A DNA stretch of 56,486 nucleotides from GWC2-45-44 sp041661665 (GTDB lineage Bacteria > Planctomycetota > Phycisphaerae > Sedimentisphaerales > UBA12454), in contig JBAZTW010000012.1 in NCBI GenBank assembly GCA_041661665.1, forward strand, positions 1-56,486, read 5' to 3'. Positions 43,440-52,243 of this stretch are shown in pieces. Below the pieces are notes generated by a model that did no database searches, was not told where the DNA came from, and was given only the letters and a program-made list of their open reading frames with translations. The stretch's first letter is position 1. The number at the start of each line of letters is the position of its first letter. The position numbers were made by a program, and so were the translations under genes.

Positions 43440-44468
43440 TTATGCACGCGATTTTATAGCTTTTATCATTTTCGGCACAATCACATTCAGGTCGCCGATG
43501 ATTTTATAATGTGCCACATCAAAAATCGGCGCGCTTGGGTCGCTGTTGATTGCGATAATCTTCTGGCTTTCGCTCATACCTGCCTGATGCTGGATAGCGC
43601 CGCTGATTCCGATTGCTACATAAAGAATAGGCCTGACCGTTGTGCCTGTTTGGCCGACCTGATGGTCTCTGTCTATAAAGCCAAGGTCAACAGCGGCTCT
43701 GGTCGCTCCGGGAGCTGCACCAAGTACATTGGCCAAATCCCAAACCAGCCTGAAGTTTTCCTTGCTGCCGACACCCGCCCCGCCTGCGACAACAATTCTC
43801 GATGCCTTGAGGTTGACTTTCTTCTCGCGTTTATGTTCATTGATAATTTCAAGAGGCAAATCTTCCTGCGTCAGATGAATCTTCTCAACAATAATCTCGC
43901 CTTTTCTCGAAACCACAGGCTCGGGCATCTGCATAACGCCTTCGCGAACAGTCGCCATCTGCGGCCAGCGGTCATAATTGATAATCGTCGCGATGATATT
44001 TCCACCGAACGCTGGTCTGATTTGCAGAAGCAGATTTTTGTGTATTACCTTTTCAGACTTAATCTCATGGTCTCCGATTTGCAAATCTGTGCAGTCAGCC
44101 GTGAGACCTGCCTTTATCGCACTTGCCACTCGCGGGGCAAGGTCTCTGCCGCAGGCGCTTGCGCCGTAAATCATAATCTGCGGCTGGTATTTATGAACAA
44201 GGTCGCCTATTACTTTGGCATAACTGTTTGTCTGATAATGCTCAAGCAGCGGATGCTCAAGCACATAAACTTTATCTGCACCATAATGGCATAATCTCTC
44301 GGCTAAACCTTTTATTTCGCTGCCGATTAAAACCACGCCGACCTTAACGCCGAGCGTGTCGCCGAGAGTTCTGGCTCTGCCGAGCAATTCGAGGCCTATA
44401 TCCTCAAGTTTGCCTCCATGCTGCTCTGCGAAAACCCAGACTTCGCCTTTTCTATTCACTGAAATCAT
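43440..44468 (-). CDS. etfA: electron transfer flavoprotein alpha subunit
   Basis: EtfA carries FAD and pairs with EtfB to move electrons from acyl-CoA dehydrogenases. The C-terminal FAD-binding signature is clear (VGQTGTTVRPILYVAIGISGAIQHQAGM; later IAINSDPSAPIFDVAHYKIIGDL). The start at 44468 (MISVNRKGEVWV) is preferred because AGGA is then correctly spaced; an ATG three codons upstream is in frame but abuts the AGG. It is 342 aa from this start. It lies between etfB and the dehydrogenase. Confidence 0.95.
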   Translation of the reverse strand: MISVNRKGEVWVFAEQHGGKLEDIGLELLGRARTLGDTLGVKVGVVLIGSEIKGLAERLCHYGADKVYVLEHPLLEHYQTNSYAKVIGDLVHKYQPQIMIYGASACGRDLAPRVASAIKAGLTADCTDLQIGDHEIKSEKVIHKNLLLQIRPAFGGNIIATIINYDRWPQMATVREGVMQMPEPVVSRKGEIIVEKIHLTQEDLPLEIINEHKREKKVNLKASRIVVAGGAGVGSKENFRLVWDLANVLGAAPGATRAAVDLGFIDRDHQVGQTGTTVRPILYVAIGISGAIQHQAGMSESQKIIAINSDPSAPIFDVAHYKIIGDLNVIVPKMIKAIKSRA

Positions 44469-44484
44469 AGATACCATCCTGATA

Positions 44485-45369
44485 TTAACTAATCGTTTTT
44501 TCTGTTATTAACTCGTGAATCATATCGCTGATGCCCTGGTCGGTCGGCTCGATTGTCTTGCTGTCGCGTGCCGTTAAAACAACGCTTTGAATTCGATGAA
44601 CCTTTGTCGGCGAGCCGTCTCTGCCGCACCACTGCATATCAGCCTCAAGGAAATCCAAATCCCATTGCTTTATCAGAAGTCCCATATCCTGAAGTTGATT
44701 TATTTTTTCATTAGCATCTGTGCCGGTCTGTTTAGCCTGCATTTCAACTTCAACAGGCGTTCTGGCTTTTTTGTATTTCATCAATTTATTAGCAGCCGGT
44801 ACTCTCGGCTCATTGGCCTCATCAACAACCGTAAGCAGCACCGGCAATTTCGCCTTTACTTCCTGCCAGCCGTTGCCGACATTGCGTCTTGCGATAATTG
44901 TCCTTTTCTCAATAGCGATAAGCTCTTCAACATAAGTAATCTGTGGAATACCGAGTTTTTCAGCCAATTGCGGACCAACCTGTGCGGTGTCGCCGTCAAT
45001 GGCCTGCCTGCCGCAAAGCACAATATCGTAATCGAGCTTCTTCACAGCACAGCTTAATATATAGCTTGTGGCAAGCGTATCGCTTGCTGCGCAACGTCTG
45101 TCTGTAACGAGAATCGCATCATCCGCCCCGCGATATAATGCTTCACGAAGCACAGCGCTTGCCGCCGGCAGACCCATCGCGATTGCGGTTACTTTTCCGC
45201 CGAACTTATCCTTTATTTCGAGTGCAAGTTCAAGAGCATTCAAATCTTCCGGATTAAAAATCGCCGGCAACGCGCCGCGATTTACAGTACCGTCGTCATT
45301 CATCGCTTCGCCGGTTATTCGCTTTGTGTCAGGCACCTGCTTTATTAATACTACGCAGTTATAAGCCAA
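44485..45369 (-). CDS. etfB: electron transfer flavoprotein beta subunit
   Basis: EtfB binds AMP or, in bifurcating forms, a second FAD. At 294 aa it is longer than classical EtfB (~260). Visible motifs include CVVLIKQVPDTKRI at the start, NPEDLNALELALEIKDKFGGKVTAIAMG, GADDAILVTDR and CGRQAIDGDTAQVGPQLAEKL. The start is TTG 45369, with a strong GGAGGT (45374-45379) four bases before. It is the first gene of the etfBA-acd-HAD operon. Confidence 0.95.
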   Translation of the reverse strand: MAYNCVVLIKQVPDTKRITGEAMNDDGTVNRGALPAIFNPEDLNALELALEIKDKFGGKVTAIAMGLPAASAVLREALYRGADDAILVTDRRCAASDTLATSYILSCAVKKLDYDIVLCGRQAIDGDTAQVGPQLAEKLGIPQITYVEELIAIEKRTIIARRNVGNGWQEVKAKLPVLLTVVDEANEPRVPAANKLMKYKKARTPVEVEMQAKQTGTDANEKINQLQDMGLLIKQWDLDFLEADMQWCGRDGSPTKVHRIQSVVLTARDSKTIEPTDQGISDMIHELITEKTIS

Positions 45370-45678
45370 TTTTGACCTCCATATAAAAAGTCATTAGTTA
45401 TCGGTTATCAGTTCTCACTCTGGGAATACTCGCTAATGGCTGATAACCCTATCCGTTAAGAGCGGGTAGTTTAGTCAAATTCGCTGACAAGTCAAACGAA
45501 AAAGCACTTTCGGCCTATTAGCCGCAAATGACGACCTGAAACACCCAAAACATTCTTTTATCACCGAACATAAAAAACGAGAAAAACCATAAACAACCGG
45601 AATTTGAGGCGGTTTCGAGAACACTGCGAAAAGACTGTTTTGATGGGATAAAAGCCATTTAAAGACTGAAAACACAAA
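45370..45678. other. upstream region of etf operon, no gene
   Basis: It contains GGTTATCAG (45403-45411) facing CTGATAACC (45440-45448), a 9-bp inverted repeat with a 28-base interior. This may be an operator, or a pair of TTAGTTATCGGTTATCAG-type dispersed repeats in opposite orientation. The rest has no credible gene. Confidence 0.45.
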
Positions 45679-45750
45679 AGCGGGCGAAGAGATTCGAACT
45701 CTCGACTTTCAGCTTGGGAAGCTGACATTCTACCGCTGAATTACGCCCGC
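45679..45750 (-). tRNA. tRNA-Gly (anticodon CCC)
   Basis: On the minus strand, GCGGGCG pairs with CGCCCGC, with discriminator U as for tRNA-Gly. Anticodon stem TCAGC/GCTGA with loop TTCCCAA gives CCC. The T arm has GAGAG-TTCGAAT-CTCTT pairing. CCA is not encoded. Confidence 0.93.
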
Positions 45751-46120
45751 AAGTTATTTATCCATAGACACTTACAAAACGCTACTTTTTGTAAAGGCTA
45801 TTTGTGCCGGTTTGGGTAAATTTTCCAAACTACGGTACTTAATATAACCAAATTATAAATGGATTGCCAGAAATTTTCAGGAGGGGTTTATACTTTTAGC
45901 AATGAGCCGCGGCAATGCCTAACAAATACGGATTTAGAATGATTGCCAAATAACGTCAGCAATATAACTCCTTTCAAAATAAAGCAATTGCGGAATAATT
46001 ATAATGAAAATCTCTGTCTTTCCCGATATTTATTAGATAGGATTGATTTAATTAGAACATTCTTTGGACGCCACCGTATTTTGGAATTATAATAACACCG
46101 GGTATTCCTATGGAGTGGAT
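45751..46120. other. region upstream of efflux operon, no gene
   Basis: No credible gene. A TATAAT at 46000-46005 stands alone without a -35 at usual spacing. No CueR- or CopY-like operator is recognisable. Confidence 0.4.
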
Positions 46121-47413
46121 ATGAAACGCAAATTATTGGCAGGTTTTTTAATGTTGGCCGCTCTGTGCCAAATCGGTGCTGCCGATGTCAATCTCCCCGA
46201 TTCAAATAATTTCAGAACTATCGAAGATTATCAAAACCGCGTATTGGCCAATAATGCCGAGTTGGAAGCAAAATTTCAGGAATACAAGGCGGCTTTGGAG
46301 CAAATTCCTCAGGCAAAAACGCTTCCCGACCCTCGTGTTACTTTTGGCTATGCAACGGAAAAGACTCCAACACAAAGCACATTTGAGGTTATGCAGGAAT
46401 TCCCCTGGTTCGGGACAATTAAGTCAAGAACAGATGTCGCTAATGCTTTTTCGAATGCCGCTTCCAAAAAATATGAAGCCAAGAAACTTGAAATACTCAA
46501 CGAACTGAAGCGATGGTTCTACGAGTATTGCCTGCTGCACAGGTCTATAGAAATTACCACAGAAAACATCGACCTTGTAAGGCATTTTGAAAAAGTCGCA
46601 CGCAGCAAATACATTACTTTGACTACTACGCACCCTGATATAATTAAAGCCCAGATAACTCTTGCTACTATGGAAGATAACATTAAAACACTCAATGCGT
46701 ACCGTCGGCCGCTGGTGGTTAGATTAAACAGCATTCTCAATCGGCCTGTTATCGCTAAACTTGACTGGCCGCAAAGACCGGAGCCCAAGTCGGTTTCGCT
46801 TAATTTCGATATGGTGTATTCTCTTGCAATGCAGAACAATCCGGATATTAAAGCTCTCGGCTACGATATAGATGCGGCAAGAAGCGGCGAAAAGCTTGCG
46901 GAAAAAAAGTTTTATCCCGATATCGGGCTTGGCGTTTCTGTTGATGCCGGTATGGGCAGGAATGGGGAATCCAGAGTTATGCCCATAATTTCCATCAATG
47001 TCCCCCTATGGCAAGACAGCTATAGAGCCGGCCGGCGACAGGCACAGGCTATGACAAATCAGGCAAGGAAAGAAAAAGAACAAATGCAGAATACTCTTGC
47101 CGCTACGGTGCAGCAGGCTCTTTTTGAATTTGAGGATAGTTCGAGAAAAATCCATCTGTATGAAGACATCCTAATCCCAAAGTCAAAAGAACACCTGATA
47201 GCTTCTGAGAACGCTTATCAGTCAGGAACAGTTGATTTTCTGGCTCTGCTCGATGCTCTGCAGGGACTGTTCGATTACCAGCTTCTCTATGAAAGGTCTC
47301 TGACCGATAACGCCCAGAAACTTGCCGAGCTTGAAATGCTCACAGGTATAGAATTATCCAAAGAATTTCCCGAACAAAAAATATCTCAAAATCCTGAAAG
47401 GAACACAAAATGA
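46121..47413 (+). CDS. TolC/CusC-type outer-membrane efflux protein
   Basis: The protein forms the outer-membrane tunnel of the tripartite efflux pump. A signal peptide (KRKLLAGFLMLAALCQIGAA) precedes two outer-membrane-efflux domains with the typical long helical repeats (NAELEAKFQEYKAALEQIPQA and, near the C-terminus, SENAYQSGTVDFLALLDALQ). The ATG at 46121 is chosen over the open frame beginning at 46064, because GGAG (46112-46115) precedes it and the signal peptide starts there. The mature protein opens with DVNLPDSNN, an Asn/Asp motif also found in the secretion proteins. It overlaps the next gene by four bases. Confidence 0.9.
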   Translation: MKRKLLAGFLMLAALCQIGAADVNLPDSNNFRTIEDYQNRVLANNAELEAKFQEYKAALEQIPQAKTLPDPRVTFGYATEKTPTQSTFEVMQEFPWFGTIKSRTDVANAFSNAASKKYEAKKLEILNELKRWFYEYCLLHRSIEITTENIDLVRHFEKVARSKYITLTTTHPDIIKAQITLATMEDNIKTLNAYRRPLVVRLNSILNRPVIAKLDWPQRPEPKSVSLNFDMVYSLAMQNNPDIKALGYDIDAARSGEKLAEKKFYPDIGLGVSVDAGMGRNGESRVMPIISINVPLWQDSYRAGRRQAQAMTNQARKEKEQMQNTLAATVQQALFEFEDSSRKIHLYEDILIPKSKEHLIASENAYQSGTVDFLALLDALQGLFDYQLLYERSLTDNAQKLAELEMLTGIELSKEFPEQKISQNPERNTK

Positions 47414-47727
47414 AAAATGGAATGAAATTTATCATAGTGGCAGTATTAGTCGGCATTATACTTCTGGCCGGCTGCAAAAAACAATCTTCGCCGATTCCAA
47501 CGCCTGCTAATCCCGTATCCCAGACTCAACCTGCCGTCCCCGCTGCCCCCACAGCTTCCGCTGCCGTAGAACAGACTACTTGTCCCATAAGGGGAGAAGC
47601 AATTGACAAAAATGTTTTCGTTGAATATCAGGGCAAAAAGGTTTATTTCTGTTGTAAAGCATGCATTGCAGAATTTGAGAAAGCTCCGGAAAAATATCTT
47701 TCAAAACTGCCCCAGTTTGCAAAATAG
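47410..47727 (+). CDS. YHS-domain metal-binding lipoprotein
   Basis: The 105-aa protein has a lipobox signal (VGIILLAGC, Cys21) and a Pro/Ala-rich spacer. A YHS-type domain follows, with TCPIRGEAID (about residue 56) and KVYFCCKACIAEFEKAPEKYL. YHS domains bind soft metal ions through Cys. Lodged between the outer-membrane factor and the adaptor, and translationally coupled to the former (ATGA), it may take the place of the periplasmic chaperone CusF, which is absent. It is anchored in a membrane facing the periplasm. Confidence 0.85.
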   Translation: MKNGMKFIIVAVLVGIILLAGCKKQSSPIPTPANPVSQTQPAVPAAPTASAAVEQTTCPIRGEAIDKNVFVEYQGKKVYFCCKACIAEFEKAPEKYLSKLPQFAK

Positions 47728-47765
47728 CAGACAATTTTTTATAATTTAACTGAAAGTGTATTCTT

Positions 47766-48953
47766 ATGAAGGCTAAGAATAAGGCTATTATAGCTGCTGT
47801 AGCTGTAATAGTAATCATCGCAGGGGTTGTTGTGATATATCCGTCAGGGCATTCTTCCTCTAAAAGTGGAACTAAAGACTTATATTATTGCCCGATGCAC
47901 CCCAATTTCACTTCCGACAAACCGGGCGATTGCGCAATCTGCGGTATGAGCCTTGTGAAAAGACAAGCTCCCCCAAATCAGCCTGTCGCCGGCGAAAAGG
48001 CCGCATCGGGAGAAAAGAAAATGCGATTCTATCGAAATCCGATGGACCCGACAGTTACTTCTCCTGTTCCGATGAAAGACCGGATGGGTATGGATTATGT
48101 GCCGGTATATGAAGAAGAAAAAACAGCACAGGCCGCCGCGGGCGTTTATATCAGTTCTCAAAGGCAGCAGTTAATCGGCGTTAAAAAAGAAAAAATTGAG
48201 AAACGCAGATTGGCCGGTCAGATTTTAACTGTCGGTATTGTCGCTTATGACCCGGATTTGTTTGTCGCTCAGCAGGAATATCTTCAGTCTATCCAAACCC
48301 GCCAGGCGATGCAATCGGGCAGCCTTAAGTATTCCGATGAACAATTGAATCCCCTTGTCAATGCCGCAAGACGCAAACTTCTGCTGCTGGGAATGGGTGA
48401 TTCTGAAATAGCAGAACTTGAAAAGAAAGGCCAACCCCAGCAATATCTGTATCTCCCCGAAAATGGAAATGTATGGGTTTATGTAACTATTTACGAATAT
48501 GAAATGGCTTTTATTAAGGAAGGTTTGCCGGTACGCGTTGAAACCGTAGCCTATCCCGGACAGGTTTTTGATGGCAACGTTGTTTCTGTTGCTCCGATTT
48601 TCGATAGAATTGCCCGAACACTTAAAGTCAGAGTTCTTGTTAAAGACCCGGGAAACAGGCTTAAACCTGAAATGTATGTCGATGTAAAAATATTTTTCGA
48701 CCTCGGCAAAAAACTTGCCGTGCCTGAACAGGCTGTTATGGACAGCGGCACCAGAAAAATTGTGTATATAACTGACCCTAACGGCTATTTCGAAGCCAGA
48801 GATGTTAAATTGGGACCCAAAGCACAGGGATATTATGAAGTTTTAGATGGTCTGGCTGAAAACCAGACCGTTGTAACTTCCGGCAACTTTCTGATTGATT
48901 CTGAATCAAAGCTCAACGCCGTGCTGACGCAGGGACAGGAAGCAAACAAATAA
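47766..48953 (+). CDS. CusB-type periplasmic adaptor with metal-binding domains
   Basis: The 395-aa adaptor links pump and tunnel. After an N-terminal signal/anchor (about residues 5-22), a heavy-metal-binding domain is visible: YYCPMHPNFTSDKPGDCAICGM (residues ~40-61). A second, Cys-poor, Met-rich copy follows (RNPMDPTVTSPVPMKDRMGMDYVPVYEE, about 91-118). The barrel-sandwich and beta-barrel parts of an RND adaptor come next (VWVYVTIYEYEMAFIKEGLPV; VLVKDPGNRLKPEMYVDVK). Met/Cys richness suggests Cu(I)/Ag(I). It is 13 bases upstream of the pump gene. Confidence 0.92.
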   Translation: MKAKNKAIIAAVAVIVIIAGVVVIYPSGHSSSKSGTKDLYYCPMHPNFTSDKPGDCAICGMSLVKRQAPPNQPVAGEKAASGEKKMRFYRNPMDPTVTSPVPMKDRMGMDYVPVYEEEKTAQAAAGVYISSQRQQLIGVKKEKIEKRRLAGQILTVGIVAYDPDLFVAQQEYLQSIQTRQAMQSGSLKYSDEQLNPLVNAARRKLLLLGMGDSEIAELEKKGQPQQYLYLPENGNVWVYVTIYEYEMAFIKEGLPVRVETVAYPGQVFDGNVVSVAPIFDRIARTLKVRVLVKDPGNRLKPEMYVDVKIFFDLGKKLAVPEQAVMDSGTRKIVYITDPNGYFEARDVKLGPKAQGYYEVLDGLAENQTVVTSGNFLIDSESKLNAVLTQGQEANK

Positions 48954-48966
48954 ACAGGAATCGCTG

Positions 48967-51900
48967 ATGATCGGCAAAATAATAGAATTTTCAGGGAAGA
49001 ATAAATTTATCGTTATATTTTTTGCGATAGCGGCCATAATCGGCGCCGTCTACTGCATCAAAAATATACCTCTCGACGCTATTCCGGATTTGTCCGACAC
49101 GCAGGTTATTATCTATTCACAATGGGACAGAAGCCCGGATATTATAGAGGCTCAGGTTACATATCCGATTGTTACCGCTATGCTCGGAGCGCCCGGCGTC
49201 AAGGCTATCCGCGGTTTTTCGGATTTCGGCTTTTCTTATGTTTATGTTATCTTCAAGGACGGCACCGATATTTACTGGGCAAGAAGCCGGACTCTCGAAT
49301 ATCTAAGCAAAATTACTCCCAAACTGCCGCAGGGTGTTAAAACTGAAATGGGCCCCGATGCTACCGGAGTCGGATGGGTCTATCAATATGCGCTTGTCGA
49401 TAAAACCGGCAGCAACAGCCTTGCCGACCTTCGGAGTTTTCAGGACTGGTATCTTCGATACTGGCTTCAAAGTGTACCGGGGGTTGCTGAAGTAGCCGCT
49501 GTGGGCGGTTTTCAGAAACAGTATCAGGTGAATGTTAACCCTAATGCATTGCTGGCTTATAACATACCTCTTATGAAAGTTGTCGAAGCCATAAAGCAAA
49601 GCAACAATGATATTGGCGCCCGACTGCTTGAGATGTCCGGCACAGAATATATGATTCGCGCAAAAGGCTATATTAAATCGCCGCAAGACCTTGAAAACAC
49701 CGTCATCGGCGATAATAAAGGTATTCCAATTCTTGTCAAAAATGTCGCGAGCGTCATTCTCGGCCCGGATATAAGGCGAGGAGTTGCCGACTTAGACGGT
49801 CAGGGCGATACTGTCGGCGGTATTATAATTATGCGACAGGGTGAAAATGCGCTCAATCTGATTAACCGCGTCAAAGCCAAAATCGAAGAAATCAAACCCT
49901 CTCTGCCTAAAGGGGTTGAAATAGTTACTACATACGACCGTTCCGAACTCATCAATAAAGCGATAGATACTCTCAAGAGCAAACTCTTTGAAGAAATGAT
50001 TATCGTCAGTATCGTTATTCTGATTTTCCTCTGGCATTTTCCATCAGCGATTATTCCCATAGTAACAATTCCTATCGCCGTTGTTTTATCTTTCATTCCT
50101 ATGTACGGCCTGAAGCTGACTTCAAATATTATGTCGCTTTCAGGCATTGCGATTTCAATCGGCGTTCTCGTTGACGGCGCAATTGTCGAAGTTGAAAACG
50201 CCTATAAAAAATTACAGCTTTGGGATGCCGGTGGCAGAATAGGAGATTTTCATCAGATTCGGCTTAACGCATTAAAAGAAGTCGGGCCATCGGTTTTCTT
50301 TTCGCTTTTGGTTATTGCGGTCGCGTTTCTGCCGGTTTTCACTCTCGTTGACCAGGAAGGCCGATTGTTCAAGCCTCTTGCATACAGCAAAAACCTCGCA
50401 ATGGCCATTGCCGCGATTCTCGCAATCACTCTCGACCCCGCATGCAGAATGCTTTTTACGAGAATGGATTATAAGCATTTCAAACCCAAATGGCTTTCCA
50501 ATTTGTATAATTCAATAACGGTTGGAAAATATTATCCCGAAGAAAAACATCCGGTAAGCAGAATTCTGTTCGCAATTTATGAGCCTGCCTGCAATTTCGT
50601 TCTTGAACATCGCAAACTCACAATTACTCTGGCTCTTATTCTTGTGCTTATAACTGTGCCGGTTTATTTTATGCTCGGCTCGGAATTTATGCCGCCTCTT
50701 AATGAAGGTACGATTCTGTATATGCCTACAACTCTCCCCGGCATATCCGTAACCGAGGCTGCCAATCTTCTCCAGATACAGGACAAAATTTTTATGTCTT
50801 TTCCGGAAGTCGAACGTGTCTTCGGTAAAGCCGGCCGCGCAAGCACTTCAACCGACCCGGCGCCGTTTTCGATGATGGAGACAACCGTTACTCTCAAAGA
50901 TAAAAAATACTGGCGGTCAGGCTTAACATGGGAAAAACTTATCAACGAGATGAATGAAAAAATGCAAATTCCCGGCACAACAAACGCCTGGACTATGCCC
51001 ATCAAAGCCCGGATTGATATGCTTTCCACAGGCATTCGCACTCCGATAGGCATAAAAGTCTACGGCCCCGACCTTTCTCAAATTGAAAAAATCGGCATCC
51101 AGCTTGAACAAATAATCAAACCTTTGCCCAGCACTCGCAGCGTCTACGCTGAACGTGTTTCAGGCGGCTACTTTGTGGATTTTACGCTCAAACGCGACCA
51201 GCTTGCCCGCTACGGCCTGAGCGTTCAGGACGCTGAGGAAATAATAATGTCTGCCATCGGCGGTGAAACAATCACAACCACGATTGAGGGAACAGAACGT
51301 TACAGCGTAAATGTCCGTTATGGGCGGGATTTCAGAGACAGCATTGAAAAACTTCAGCGTGTTCTCGTTCCGACGATGTCCGGCGCACAAATTCCGCTCG
51401 CCCAGCTTGCCGATATAACCGTTAGTCTCGGACCTTCGATGATTCGCGATGAAAATGGTATGATGGCCGGCTATGTTTATGTCGATACCGGCGATTCCGA
51501 TATCGGCGGATATGTCAGCCGCGCTAAAATCGCTGTTCAAAAAAATCTTCAGCTTCCTGCCGGCTATTCGCTGCAATGGAGCGGCCAATTTGAAAATATG
51601 ATTCGCGTAAGAGAACGGCTGAAAATCATTATCCCGCTTACAATTCTTATCATTTTTGTTCTGCTGTATATGAATACTAAAAGCGCCGTCAAGGCCGGTA
51701 TTGTTTTGCTTGCGGTGCCGTTCTCTTTAGTCGGCGCGATTTGGCTGCTTTACTTTCTCAATTATAATATTTCCATTGCAGTGTGGGTTGGAATGATTGC
51801 CCTTATGGGTCTCGATGCCGAGACAGGCGTTTTTATGCTGCTCTTCCTCGACCTTTCGTATAACGATATGGTTTCTCAGGGAAAAATGAAAACCTTTGCC

Positions 51901-52179
51901 AATCTCAAGGAAGCCATTATCCACGGCGCCGTCAAGCGAATTCGTCCAAAAATGATGACGGTTATGGCGATGTTTATGGGTCTGATTCCGATTATGTGGT
52001 CGATGGGCACAGGCGCCGATGTGATGAAACGTATCGCTGCACCTATGATTGGCGGCATTTTTTCCAGCTTCATTCTCGAATTGCTTGTCTATCCGCCGCT
52101 CTATGCCATCTGGAAATGGCGTTATGAAATGAAACACGGCTCTGTCGATGTCTCGAAATTAAATTCTAAAAAGTTTTAA
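48967..52179 (+). CDS. cusA: CusA/CzcA-family heavy-metal RND efflux pump
   Basis: The 1070-aa inner-membrane pump has 12 expected TM helices in two halves and two periplasmic loops. HME-RND hallmarks include LDAIPDLSDTQVIIYSQWDRSPDIIEAQVTYP (domain start), LVDGAIVEVENA in TM4 with the proton-relay Asp, and EFMPPLNEGTILYMPTTLPGIS. Methionines expected for a Cu/Ag-type pump are present near residues 588 (YMPTT), 637 (SMMETT) and 685 (MLSTGIRTPIGIKVYG), the same contexts as the E. coli CusA triad. Copper/silver is therefore preferred over zinc/cobalt. It is the last gene of the operon; no regulator is in the cluster. Confidence 0.93.
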   Translation: MIGKIIEFSGKNKFIVIFFAIAAIIGAVYCIKNIPLDAIPDLSDTQVIIYSQWDRSPDIIEAQVTYPIVTAMLGAPGVKAIRGFSDFGFSYVYVIFKDGTDIYWARSRTLEYLSKITPKLPQGVKTEMGPDATGVGWVYQYALVDKTGSNSLADLRSFQDWYLRYWLQSVPGVAEVAAVGGFQKQYQVNVNPNALLAYNIPLMKVVEAIKQSNNDIGARLLEMSGTEYMIRAKGYIKSPQDLENTVIGDNKGIPILVKNVASVILGPDIRRGVADLDGQGDTVGGIIIMRQGENALNLINRVKAKIEEIKPSLPKGVEIVTTYDRSELINKAIDTLKSKLFEEMIIVSIVILIFLWHFPSAIIPIVTIPIAVVLSFIPMYGLKLTSNIMSLSGIAISIGVLVDGAIVEVENAYKKLQLWDAGGRIGDFHQIRLNALKEVGPSVFFSLLVIAVAFLPVFTLVDQEGRLFKPLAYSKNLAMAIAAILAITLDPACRMLFTRMDYKHFKPKWLSNLYNSITVGKYYPEEKHPVSRILFAIYEPACNFVLEHRKLTITLALILVLITVPVYFMLGSEFMPPLNEGTILYMPTTLPGISVTEAANLLQIQDKIFMSFPEVERVFGKAGRASTSTDPAPFSMMETTVTLKDKKYWRSGLTWEKLINEMNEKMQIPGTTNAWTMPIKARIDMLSTGIRTPIGIKVYGPDLSQIEKIGIQLEQIIKPLPSTRSVYAERVSGGYFVDFTLKRDQLARYGLSVQDAEEIIMSAIGGETITTTIEGTERYSVNVRYGRDFRDSIEKLQRVLVPTMSGAQIPLAQLADITVSLGPSMIRDENGMMAGYVYVDTGDSDIGGYVSRAKIAVQKNLQLPAGYSLQWSGQFENMIRVRERLKIIIPLTILIIFVLLYMNTKSAVKAGIVLLAVPFSLVGAIWLLYFLNYNISIAVWVGMIALMGLDAETGVFMLLFLDLSYNDMVSQGKMKTFANLKEAIIHGAVKRIRPKMMTVMAMFMGLIPIMWSMGTGADVMKRIAAPMIGGIFSSFILELLVYPPLYAIWKWRYEMKHGSVDVSKLNSKKF

Positions 52180-52219
52180 GTGAAAAAAATAAGAGGGATA
52201 AATTACCCGACACGACAGA

Positions 52220-52239
52220 ATAATGCCAATTGGTATTAT
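52220..52239. repeat. AATACCAATTGG palindrome, copy 2
   Basis: ATAATGCC-AATT-GGTATTAT, an 8-bp stem with one G-U, lies between the convergent cusA and pheS stops and is followed by TTATTT. It may serve as a weak terminator. It is related to the 18459-18476 palindrome. Confidence 0.5.
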
Positions 52240-52243
52240 TTAT

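Noticed and set aside
45475..45675. Minus-strand 66-aa frame upstream of etfB
   Set aside because: No ribosome-binding site, and it ends close to the tRNA-Gly gene; probably chance.
46000..46005. TATAAT before the efflux operon
   Set aside because: No -35 element at 16-18 bases; kept only as a note in the gap entry.
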